From: Acidovorax sp. Leaf78
GTDB taxonomy: Bacteria > Pseudomonadota > Gammaproteobacteria > Burkholderiales > Burkholderiaceae_C
Reading direction: 5' to 3'
Assembly (NCBI RefSeq): GCF_001422735.1
Contig: NZ_LMLZ01000021.1
Coordinates: 324,447-388,446, forward strand
DNA length: 64,000 nucleotides
The position numbers and the translations under genes were made by a program. The notes beneath the pieces were generated by a model. That model saw nothing but the letters and a program-made list of their open reading frames with translations. It had not been told where the DNA came from and made no database searches. This document shows, one piece after another, positions 56,413 to 64,000 of the stretch (within the stretch, counting starts at the first letter, position 1; each line of letters begins with the position of its first letter).

Positions 56413-58068
56413 TCAGGCGGTCGAGGCGGCCGCAGGAGCCACGCCCACCGCAGCGCCGCGCTCTGCGTCACGCTCATCCAGCCAGCCCTGGCGCAGCTCG
56501 GGCACCGACCGTGCCAGCAGCTCGAAGTACGGGTGGTGCGGCCCGCTGTCGAAGTTGGCACGGGCCAGCTGATCGAGCTTGCGGCCGTGCTGCATGACGA
56601 TGATCTCGTCGCACACCGCACGCACGGTGTGCAGGTCGTGGCTGATGAACAAATAGGACACGCCCAACTCGCGCCGCAGGTCCGCCATCAGGTCCAGCAC
56701 GGCAGCCCCCACCACCGTGTCCAGCGCCGACGTCACCTCGTCGCACAGGATCAGGTCCGGTTCTGCGGCCAGGGCGCGCGCCAGATTCACCCGCTGCTTT
56801 TGCCCGCCCGACAGCCCGCCGGGCAAGCGCTGCGCCACCGCGTGCGGCAGGCGCACCAGGTCGAGCAGTTCATGGATGCGGCGCTGCAACGCGTCGCCCT
56901 GCAGGCCTTTGTAGAACTGCAGGGGGCGTGCCAGGATGCGCTCGATGGTTTGCGATGGGTTCAGCGCCGTGTCGGCCATCTGGAACACGATCTGGATGCG
57001 GCGCAGCTCGTCCCTGGTGCGGTGGCGCAGCTCGGGCTGCAGCTCGCGGTGGTGGAACAGCACGCTGCCCTTGCACGGCGCCACCAACCCCGCGATGGCG
57101 CGGGCCAGCGTGGTCTTGCCCGACCCGGACTCGCCGATCACGCCGATGGCCTGGCCCCGATGCAGCTTGAAGCTGATGTCCTCAAGAATCAGCGTGGCAG
57201 GCTGGCCCTGCGCATCCGTGGCACCGTAACCGGCAGAAAGGTTGCGCACTTCCAGCAGCAGTTCACCCTCGCCCTTGCAATGCCCGGCCACGCGTGGTGT
57301 GGGGAGTGCCGCCGCCAGCAAGCTTTGCGTGTAGCAGTGCGTGGGCGCCTGCAGGATGTGCGCGGTGGTGTTGATCTCCTGCGTCTGCCCGCCGCGCAGC
57401 ACCAGGATGTGGTCAGCCATCTGCGCGACCACGGCCAGGTCGTGGCTCACGTACACCGCGGTGGTCCGCCGCTCCCGCACCACGCGGCGAAACGCGCGCA
57501 GCACCTCGATCTGGGTGGTCACATCCAGCGCCGTGGTGGGCTCGTCGAGGATGACCACGTCGGGGTCGGTGATCAGCGCCATGGCCGCCATCAGGCGCTG
57601 CAGCTGCCCGCCCGACACCTGGTGCGGATAGCGCTGGCCTATGGTTTCAGGGTTTGGCAGGGCCAGTTCGGCGAACAGCTGCACCGCCTTGGCTTCGGCC
57701 TCGGCACGGGGCATGGTGCCGTGGATGCGCGTGGGCTCCACCACCTGGTCCAGAATGGTGCGCGACGGGTTGAACGACGCCGCTGCGCTCTGCGCGATGT
57801 ACGACACCGTGCGCCCGCGCAGCGCCCGCTGGCCTGCGGGCGACAGGTTGAGCACATCGGTGTCGCCGATGTGCACACTGCCCCCTGCGATGGTGCAGCC
57901 GTAGCGGGCAAAGCCCATCAGTGCCAGCGCCGTCGTGGTCTTGCCCGAGCCCGACTCGCCGATCAGCGCCAGCACTTCGCCGGGCTCGATGGCAAAGCTG
58001 AGGCGGTCCACCAGCGTCTGCCCGCCGGCGGTGATGTGCAGGTCCTTGACCACCACAGAAGCGCCCAT
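56413..58068 (-). CDS. Peptide/nickel-type ABC transporter, fused double ATPase
   Basis: 551 aa with two complete ATPase domains (DppD and DppF fused). Domain 1: Walker A GESGSGKTT (38-46), signature VSGGQLQRL, Walker B VVILDEPTTALD. Domain 2 from about 280: GESGSGKTTLAR, LSGGQKQRV, LILCDEVTSALD (Val replacing the usual Pro). The inner-membrane importer is powered by this protein. The ATG at 58068 starts one base after the upstream permease stop, implying tight coupling. Confidence 0.9.
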   Translation of the reverse strand: MGASVVVKDLHITAGGQTLVDRLSFAIEPGEVLALIGESGSGKTTTALALMGFARYGCTIAGGSVHIGDTDVLNLSPAGQRALRGRTVSYIAQSAAASFNPSRTILDQVVEPTRIHGTMPRAEAEAKAVQLFAELALPNPETIGQRYPHQVSGGQLQRLMAAMALITDPDVVILDEPTTALDVTTQIEVLRAFRRVVRERRTTAVYVSHDLAVVAQMADHILVLRGGQTQEINTTAHILQAPTHCYTQSLLAAALPTPRVAGHCKGEGELLLEVRNLSAGYGATDAQGQPATLILEDISFKLHRGQAIGVIGESGSGKTTLARAIAGLVAPCKGSVLFHHRELQPELRHRTRDELRRIQIVFQMADTALNPSQTIERILARPLQFYKGLQGDALQRRIHELLDLVRLPHAVAQRLPGGLSGGQKQRVNLARALAAEPDLILCDEVTSALDTVVGAAVLDLMADLRRELGVSYLFISHDLHTVRAVCDEIIVMQHGRKLDQLARANFDSGPHHPYFELLARSVPELRQGWLDERDAERGAAVGVAPAAASTA

Positions 58069-58069
58069 G

Positions 58070-58957
58070 TCAGCACCTTCCCCGCGCACGGGCAGACCGG
58101 CCCGGCAGGTTGTCGATCACCAGGTTGACGGCGATGGTAAGGCTGGCAATGGCGAGTGCCGGTGCGATCACCGAGGCGCCTGCATCGGGCAGGGCGCCGA
58201 TGTTCTCCCGCACCAGCGAGCCCCAGTCTGCAGCAGGCGGCTGAATGCCCAGCCCCAGAAAGCTCAGGCTGGCCAGAAGCAACACCACGTAGACGAAGCG
58301 CAGGCCCAAGTCGGCCAGCATGGGGCCCAGGATGTTGGGCAGTATCTCGCGCAGCATGATGTACAGCGTGCTCTCGCCCCGGGTGCGGGCCACCGTCACG
58401 TAGTCGAGCTCGTTGATGTTGACGGCCAGAGACCGGGCGATGCGGTAGGCGCCCGGCACGTAGATGAGTGCCGCCGTGAACACCAGCATGCCCACCGAAG
58501 AGCCAAACCCCGCCACCAGCACCAGCGCAAACATCTTGCTGGGGATGGACGTGAGCGTATCGAGCAGCCGGCTCAGTACGCTGTCCACCACCGTACCGCT
58601 AGCGGCGGCCAGCAGGGCCAGCACCGTCCCTGTGGCGCTGGCCACCAGCGTGGCGACCAGTGCCACGCCCACGGTGTAGCGGGCCCCCTGCACCACCCGC
58701 ACCAGCATGTCGCGGCCCAGATAGTCGGTGCCCAGCCAGTGGGTGGCATTGATGGGGCCATAGACGACCGATGCCTGCAGATCCACCAGGTGGCGCGGCA
58801 GCAGCCAGGGCCCTGCCAGCGCCGCCACCAGCCAAAGCAGCAGGACCAGCAGCCCCACACTGCCAGCCCAGCCGAAGCCGGCCAGCCAGTGGCGCGCAGC
58901 GCTTCGGCCACGCACGGCATCGGCCGAAGCCGTGCGTGCAGGAGGGCTGGTGTCCAT
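58070..58957 (-). CDS. ABC transporter permease, DppC/OppC type
   Basis: 295 aa, about six membrane helices. The permease loop EAA-like segment YVTVARTRGESTLYIMLREILPN is present, and the N-terminal GTDYLGRDMLVRVVQGARYT is typical of DppC. Partner of the DppB-type permease 24 bp upstream. Confidence 0.9.
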   Translation of the reverse strand: MDTSPPARTASADAVRGRSAARHWLAGFGWAGSVGLLVLLLWLVAALAGPWLLPRHLVDLQASVVYGPINATHWLGTDYLGRDMLVRVVQGARYTVGVALVATLVASATGTVLALLAAASGTVVDSVLSRLLDTLTSIPSKMFALVLVAGFGSSVGMLVFTAALIYVPGAYRIARSLAVNINELDYVTVARTRGESTLYIMLREILPNILGPMLADLGLRFVYVVLLLASLSFLGLGIQPPAADWGSLVRENIGALPDAGASVIAPALAIASLTIAVNLVIDNLPGRSARARGRC

Positions 58958-58981
58958 GGTGCGGTCCTCGCTCGGTAGGGG

Positions 58982-59938
58982 TCAGCGGTGCCGCAGGCGC
59001 GGGTTGGCGACGATGCCGCACACGTCGGCCAGCGTGACCAGCACCAGGTAGCCGGTGCAAAAAATCATGGCGCAGGTCTGCACCAGCGGCATGTCGCGCT
59101 GGGTCACGCCATCGACCATCAGCTTGGCAATGCCCGGGTAGTTGAAGATGGTTTCGATCACGATCACGCCGCCCAGCAGGTACGACAGCGACAACGCCAC
59201 CGCGTTGGCGATCGGCCCCACCGCGTTGGGCAGCGCGTGGACCAGCACCATGCGCAAGGGCGACGCCCCCTTGAGCCGCACCATCTCGATGTAGGGCGCC
59301 TCCAGCTGGTCGATGACCGCGGCACGGGTCATGCGCATCATCTGCGCCACGATCACGCAGCACAGGCTGAGCACCGGCATGGCAAACGCACGCAGCATCT
59401 GGCCCACGGATTCGATATCGCTCACATACGACAGCGCAGGCAGCCAGCGCAGTTGCACCGCGAACACCAGCACGGCCAGCGTGGCCACCAGAAATTCGGG
59501 CACGGACACCACCGCCACCGACAGGTTGGACGCAATCCGGTCCAGCCACGACCCACGCCACACTGCCGAGGAGATACCCAGCGCCAATGCGATGGGTACG
59601 GAGAAAAGCGCCGTCACCGCCGCCAGCAGCAGTGAATTGGGCAGCCTGCTGGCCACCAGGTCGCCGACCGGCATCTGGGTGGTGGCCGACTGCCCGAGAT
59701 CGCCGCGCACCACGCCCCACAGCCACCGCAGGTAGCGCGTGGGCGCCGGTACATCGAGGCCCATCTGGGCGCGCAACGCGGCCAGCGCGTCGGGCGTCGC
59801 GTCCTGCCCCAGTTGCTCCTGGGCGGCATCGCCCGGCAGCACCGCCGTGATCGCAAACACGATGACCGACACCGCCAGCAGCGAAAGCAACGCAAACAGC
59901 AGGCGTTTGGCCAACAGCGAGAGGATCACACGGTTCAT
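58982..59938 (-). CDS. ABC transporter permease, DppB/OppB type
   Basis: 318 aa, six membrane helices, with the family N-terminus LLFALLSLLAVSVIVFAITAVLPGD and the EAA loop YIEMVRLKGASPLRMVLVHALPN. Forms the channel with the DppC-type subunit. The binding-protein gene ends 36 bp upstream. Confidence 0.9.
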   Translation of the reverse strand: MNRVILSLLAKRLLFALLSLLAVSVIVFAITAVLPGDAAQEQLGQDATPDALAALRAQMGLDVPAPTRYLRWLWGVVRGDLGQSATTQMPVGDLVASRLPNSLLLAAVTALFSVPIALALGISSAVWRGSWLDRIASNLSVAVVSVPEFLVATLAVLVFAVQLRWLPALSYVSDIESVGQMLRAFAMPVLSLCCVIVAQMMRMTRAAVIDQLEAPYIEMVRLKGASPLRMVLVHALPNAVGPIANAVALSLSYLLGGVIVIETIFNYPGIAKLMVDGVTQRDMPLVQTCAMIFCTGYLVLVTLADVCGIVANPRLRHR

Positions 59939-59974
59939 GCGAAAGCTGGGGTGACGGTTGCCGGGTCGTGCGCG

Positions 59975-61594
59975 TCAGGCGTCCAGCCAGACGTGCTCGG
60001 CGAAAGAGTAGCCCATCAGCCCGCCCAATGGAATCGGAGACAAACCCTTGAGCTTGCTGGAGTGCCCGTCGATGCTGGCCAGGAACAGGGGAATACCGAT
60101 ACCCGCCTCGCCATGGATCATGGTCTGCATGTCGGCATACATCTGCTTGCGCTTGGCCAGATCGGTCTCGGCCCGTGATGCCAGCAGCAACTGGTCGAAC
60201 TGGGCGCTCTTCCAGCGGGATTCGTTCCACGCAGCATCGGACTTGAAAAATTGCGTCAGGATCGTGTCGGCGCTCGGCCGGGGGTTGACGTTGCCGAAGC
60301 CCACCGGGCTGGTGAGCCAGTGGTTCGACCAGTAGCCGTCGGCGGGCATGCGTTTGATATCCAGGTCGATGCCGGCGCGCTGGGCCGACTGCTGCAGCAA
60401 CAGCGCGATTTCGACAGAGTACATCGCGGCCGGTGACACCACCACCGGCACCTTGCCCGTCACGCCCGATTTCTGCAAGTGGAACTTGGCCCTGTCCAGG
60501 TCGTATGCACGCTGCGGCAGGCCTTTGAAGTGGAACCGGTTGGTGGGGTCGATGGGCTGGTCGTTGCCGAGCACGGCGTAGTCCAGCGCAATCGTCTTCT
60601 TCATCTGCTCGCGGTCGAACAGATGCTTCATGCCGAGCACGAAGTCGGGATTCATGCCCGGCCCCACGTCCTTGCGCATGATGAGGTCGGAGTACTGGCC
60701 TGACTGGGTGGTGAAGACGGCGTAGCCCGGCGTGCCGCTCACACGCGCCACGGCGCGCGGGTTGATCGAGGCCACCAGGTCCATGCCGCCAGACAGCAGC
60801 GCATTCACGCGGGCGCTTTCATCGCCGATACCCACAAACTCGATCTCGTCCAGGTAGGGTTTGCCGGGCTTCCAGTACGCCCCGTTGCGCACCACCAGCG
60901 AGCGCACGCCCGGCTTGAATTCCTTGAGCTTGTACGGCCCGGTGCCGATACCGGCATTGAAGTCGGTGGTGCCGTCCTTGACGATGTGAAAGTGGAAGGT
61001 TCCCAGGATGACCGGCAGGTCCGAATTGGGCGCCGACAGCACGATGGTGACTTCGTTCGGCCCACTGGCGCGCACCGATTCGATCTGCTCGGCCAGCACC
61101 TTGGCTTTGGAGGCCGTGGCCGGGTCTTTGTGGCGCTGGATGGAGAACACCACGTCGGCCGGCGTCAGGGCCTTGCCGTCATGGAACACCACGCCCTTGC
61201 GCAGGGTGAACACCCAGGTCTTGGCGTCCTGCGTGGCGAACGACTCCGCCAGCGCAGGCTGGGGGGTGAGCGAGGCATCGAGCACCGTGAGCCCGTTGTA
61301 GAGCATGGTCCCACGCGAGTAGTCCGTCTGGTTGGACTGCTTGGCGGGGTCGAGCGTGTCGGTGGCCGCGGCCGTTGCGCCTGCCACGCGGATGCGCCCG
61401 CCCCGCTTCGGTGTCTGGGCGTGGGCCGTCATGGCCAGCCCGGCGATGCTGCCGGCCACCGTGGCCTGCATGCCGCAGGCTGCCAGCATGGCCAGCACGT
61501 CGCGCCGCGAAGCGCCCCGGCGCAGCGAGTCCATCACACGAAGGCTTTCACGGGAACCGACAAGTTGCTCGAACTGGTGGTGGCTATCGCTCAT
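59975..61594 (-). CDS. ABC transporter substrate-binding protein, family 5, Tat-exported
   Basis: 539 aa, SBP_bac_5 family. A twin-arginine signal SRRDVL (29-34) with hydrophobic stretch and cleavage near AHA-QTP (59-60), preceded by an unusually long 28-residue N-terminus. Binding-domain landmarks: DTLDPAKQSNQTDYSRGTML, TWVFTLRKGVVFHDGKALTPADVVFS and GTGPYKLKEFKPG. Substrates of this family include peptides, opines, nickel and other compounds; the FAD oxidoreductase neighbour hints at an amine or amino-acid derivative. Confidence 0.88.
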   Translation of the reverse strand: MSDSHHQFEQLVGSRESLRVMDSLRRGASRRDVLAMLAACGMQATVAGSIAGLAMTAHAQTPKRGGRIRVAGATAAATDTLDPAKQSNQTDYSRGTMLYNGLTVLDASLTPQPALAESFATQDAKTWVFTLRKGVVFHDGKALTPADVVFSIQRHKDPATASKAKVLAEQIESVRASGPNEVTIVLSAPNSDLPVILGTFHFHIVKDGTTDFNAGIGTGPYKLKEFKPGVRSLVVRNGAYWKPGKPYLDEIEFVGIGDESARVNALLSGGMDLVASINPRAVARVSGTPGYAVFTTQSGQYSDLIMRKDVGPGMNPDFVLGMKHLFDREQMKKTIALDYAVLGNDQPIDPTNRFHFKGLPQRAYDLDRAKFHLQKSGVTGKVPVVVSPAAMYSVEIALLLQQSAQRAGIDLDIKRMPADGYWSNHWLTSPVGFGNVNPRPSADTILTQFFKSDAAWNESRWKSAQFDQLLLASRAETDLAKRKQMYADMQTMIHGEAGIGIPLFLASIDGHSSKLKGLSPIPLGGLMGYSFAEHVWLDA

Positions 61595-61697
61595 GGTGCA
61601 GCTCCTGGTTGAAAAGCAAGTGGGTGGAAATCGTTGGAGGGAAAGACAGACTGGCGAACTGATGACGCTGGGACTTCAGGGGTTCAGGCTTCTGGCC

Positions 61698-62990
61698 TCA
61701 GGCCAGCCGGTCCTTGAGCCGGTAGTACAGGCCCACGGCTGGCAGGAACCACGGCGGGCCGAAGTGCCCTGCAATGGCTGGCCACGCCCTGCCGCCCCAT
61801 GGGTTGGCACTGGCATTGCCAGCCATCACGGCCGCCATGCACTGACCCATGTGCACGGACATCTGGGTGCCATGACCGCTGTAGCCCATGGAATAGAACA
61901 GGCCATCGCGCTCGCCAGCGTGGGGCAGGCGGTCCTGCGTCATGTCCACCAGGCCGCCCCAGCAGTAGTCGAGCCGCACCGGGCCAAGCCTTGGGAAAAT
62001 CTCGCTCAGGCCAGCCCGCAGGATCTCGCCACTGGCGGCATCCGACTGGGGACTGGAAATGGCAAAACGGGCACGTCCGCCAAAGACCAGCCGATGGTCG
62101 GCCGTGAGCCGAAAGTAATGGTGGATGTTGGCGATGGTGGTGTACGTCCTGCGGGCCGCCAGCAGGGCGCTGGCCCGGTCTTCGCCCAGCGGCTCCGTCA
62201 CCACGATGAAGCTGCCGATGGGAACGATGCGCCGCCGCAACCAGCCAAAGCTGCCATAACCACCATGGCGCGACGCACCGGTTGCCAGAAGCACCTGGTC
62301 GGCCTTGACGACCCCATGCGCTGTGTGCAGCTTGTGCGTGCGCCCCTGCACCCGCTCCAGTCGGTCGACGCGGGCTCCAGTGTAGATCTCGGCACCCTTG
62401 CGCTGTGCAGCACGCGCCAGCCCCAGCGCAAACCGTCCCATGTGCATCTGCGCGCTGCGTTTGTACAGCAGGCCGCCATGAAAGCGGTCGCTCTGCACCT
62501 CGTCGCGTACGCGGGCGGCCGTGAGCACGTCCACATCGGTGTCGACGCCGTCTGCCACCAGCCGCTCTGCGCTGCGGTGCAGCGCCTCCATCTGCTGGGG
62601 CCGCGTTGCGAGCTTGAGCTTGCCGTGGCGCAAAAAGTCGCAGTCGATCGATTCCTCGCGCACCAGGCGGGCCACGGTGTCCACCGCATCGTCGTAGGCG
62701 TGGTACCAGGCCCGGGCCTGCTGCACGCCCACCCGCGCAGCCACGTCGGCATAGTCCACGGCCAGACCGTTGTTGACATGCCCTCCGTTGCGCCCCGATG
62801 CCTCAGGGGCCACGGTGGGCCCCGCTTCGAGCACGGCCACCGTGGCTCCATTGCGGGCCAGCTCCAGCGCTGCGGACAGGCCCGTGAACCCCGCCCCGAC
62901 GATTGCCACGTCCACCTTGGCAGGCAGGCTGCGCCGTGCCTCGGCAGGCCATACCGGCAAAGCATCGTTCCAGTACGAGTCGAGCTTCAT
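61698..62990 (-). CDS. FAD-dependent oxidoreductase, DadA/PuuB-like
   Basis: 430 aa amine/amino-acid oxidase-type flavoprotein. FAD motif VAIVGAGFTGLSAALELARNG (28-48) with the following acid in VLEAG, a NGGHVNNGL segment, and a C-terminal GYSGHGTQMSVHMGQ, closing the FAD site. Similar proteins oxidise secondary amines, gamma-glutamylputrescine or D-amino acids to aldehydes or keto acids. It is encoded directly upstream of the ABC importer, so it likely acts on the imported compound. Confidence 0.83.
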   Translation of the reverse strand: MKLDSYWNDALPVWPAEARRSLPAKVDVAIVGAGFTGLSAALELARNGATVAVLEAGPTVAPEASGRNGGHVNNGLAVDYADVAARVGVQQARAWYHAYDDAVDTVARLVREESIDCDFLRHGKLKLATRPQQMEALHRSAERLVADGVDTDVDVLTAARVRDEVQSDRFHGGLLYKRSAQMHMGRFALGLARAAQRKGAEIYTGARVDRLERVQGRTHKLHTAHGVVKADQVLLATGASRHGGYGSFGWLRRRIVPIGSFIVVTEPLGEDRASALLAARRTYTTIANIHHYFRLTADHRLVFGGRARFAISSPQSDAASGEILRAGLSEIFPRLGPVRLDYCWGGLVDMTQDRLPHAGERDGLFYSMGYSGHGTQMSVHMGQCMAAVMAGNASANPWGGRAWPAIAGHFGPPWFLPAVGLYYRLKDRLA

Positions 62991-63039
62991 ATCAGGCAGT
63001 GAGCATCAGCGACCAACGGCATGCGGCATCAAACACGGG

Positions 63040-63705
63040 TCAGAGGCCGACCACGCCCGCAAGACCGCCGATATCCTGGATCTCGGTATAGCGGTACGCA
63101 GGGTTGCCAGGGCCGTGCCCGCGGTTCACGAACACCTTGTTGACGATGCCGATGTCGTCGGCGGACATGAGGTCATAGCGCAGGCTGGACGAGACATGCA
63201 GGACGTCTTCCGGATTGCAGCCCAGCGAATCGAGCATGTATTCGAACGGTTTGAGGCGCGGCTTGTAGGCCTGGGCTTGCTGGGCCGTGTACACCCGGTG
63301 GAAAGGCGCACCCAGCATGGCGACGTTTTTCTGGATCTGATCGTCCGAAGCGTTCGAGAGGATCACCAGCGGAATCTCCTTGGCCACCCTGGCCAAGCCT
63401 GCGGGCACATCGGCATGGGGGTCCCAGGTCGGGACGGCGTCGTAGTACTTTTGCCCGTCGGTGTCGAAATACTGAATCTTCCACTTCTTGCACAACCGGC
63501 GCACCGCATTCTTGAGGACCACCTCGTAGGGCTGCCAATCACCCAGCACTTCGTCGAAGCGGTAGGCGGAGAAGTCAGCGATGAACTGGTCCATGCGCTC
63601 GGCCGGAACGCGGTCGGCGAACAGTTCACGCGTCATCTCCCCCATGCGAAAGCGCGTGAGCGTGCCGTAGCAGTCGAAAGTCACGTACTTGGGACGGAAA
63701 GTCAT
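63040..63705 (-). CDS. HAD-superfamily hydrolase (haloacid dehalogenase type II-like)
   Basis: 221 aa. HAD motif I DCYGT (Asp11), motif II LSNAS (Ser117/Asn118), Lys148 in YKPR, and acidic motif around Asp178/Asp183. The DxYGT start matches L-2-haloacid dehalogenases, but the WRxKQ region and SSN motif of characterised dehalogenases are not evident, so a phosphatase or other activity is equally possible. It heads the minus-strand operon; 49 bp separate it from the oxidoreductase gene. Confidence 0.75.
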   Translation of the reverse strand: MTFRPKYVTFDCYGTLTRFRMGEMTRELFADRVPAERMDQFIADFSAYRFDEVLGDWQPYEVVLKNAVRRLCKKWKIQYFDTDGQKYYDAVPTWDPHADVPAGLARVAKEIPLVILSNASDDQIQKNVAMLGAPFHRVYTAQQAQAYKPRLKPFEYMLDSLGCNPEDVLHVSSSLRYDLMSADDIGIVNKVFVNRGHGPGNPAYRYTEIQDIGGLAGVVGL

Positions 63706-64000
63706 GGTTTCGAATCCTTGGGTTGTGCCGTCACGGGCCGGCGCGGGCCGCCTGCCTTACGCAGCATTTGCGACGGTGTCATGACCAAATGGTTGAAGGC
63801 CATTGAAGCACGCTGCTTGGCCGAGTTCATAGGGAAATACGGGGCGAGACACGGGCAATCTGCGTTTTGCAGCACGACCGCAGCATGCAATGCTGTCTGC
63901 ACCGACGCAGTGCATACCTGCACCTCTGCAACCCTTGCAGACACGGTTATTGCGCCGCAGCAAAATCTATCAACACGCTTTTGAAGCGCAGGTTGGCCTC
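63706..64000. other. Upstream region of the catabolic operon
   Basis: 295 bp to the window edge with no convincing gene. It contains the CAGCATTTGCGACGGTGTC tract near 63762. The promoter of the operon presumably lies here or beyond the edge; I cannot place it. Confidence 0.4.

Noticed and set aside
63702-63944. 80-codon minus-strand frame upstream of the HAD gene
   Set aside because: It overlaps the HAD start, has no domain or ribosome site, and its composition looks random.

Overview
The window looks like a chromosomal segment of a GC-rich betaproteobacterium, most likely Burkholderiales/Comamonadaceae and close to Acidovorax. The evidence is the gene content and order: ribBA-ribH-nusB, ybgC-tolQRA, cyoABCD followed by SURF1 and a RegB/RegA pair, and acnB/citE-like/mdh divergent from gntR-sdhCDAB-sdhE-gltA. 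A small palindromic repeat scattered between genes fits the same group. This is inference from the sequence; no database was searched. I see no rRNA, tRNA, CRISPR, prophage or complete IS element.

Layout. 1-5.1 kb: end of an Oxidored-like protein, gshA, a short-chain dehydrogenase, a DUF427 protein, then a gene-free 538-bp stretch holding three copies of a repeat rich in DnaA boxes and IHF-type sites, a DUF938 methyltransferase and a 2Fe-2S ferredoxin. 5.2-13.3 kb: a DUF2235 membrane hydrolase, riboflavin genes with nusB, an aminotransferase and ybgC-tolQRA. 13.4-22.3 kb: an MFS transporter divergent from a bo3-type quinol oxidase operon (cyoABCD), followed closely by a SURF1 protein and a redox-sensing RegB/RegA two-component system. 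22.4-36.6 kb is a more accessory section: a NUP-family lipoprotein, a small ankyrin protein, a TetR regulator with a near-perfect palindromic operator, two tandem exported alpha/beta hydrolases, a UvrD-like helicase, a TSUP permease divergent from a LysR regulator, a short SbmA-like transporter and a DUF3592-ankyrin membrane protein.

36.7-48.6 kb is a TCA-cycle block. acnB, an exported Lys/Ala-rich protein, a citE-like lyase and mdh are on the minus strand. gntR, sdhCDAB, sdhE and gltA are on the plus strand. The mdh-gntR intergenic region carries a perfect palindrome exactly between a -35 and a -10 element. 48.7-54.6 kb: a small membrane protein, a GlxA-type regulator divergent from formaldehyde-detoxification genes frmA and fghA, and a phosphoethanolamine transferase.

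54.6-63.7 kb reads entirely on the minus strand: a HAD hydrolase, a DadA/PuuB-like FAD oxidoreductase, a peptide-type ABC importer (Tat-exported binding protein, two permeases, fused double ATPase) and, after a 310-bp gap, a GabD-like aldehyde dehydrogenase. Together they suggest uptake and oxidation of an amine or amino-acid-like compound.

The strongest unexplained signals are the DnaA-box/IHF repeat array at 3571-3992, the dispersed palindromic repeat (including possible traces inside two genes), and two promoters with a palindrome filling the -35/-10 spacer.
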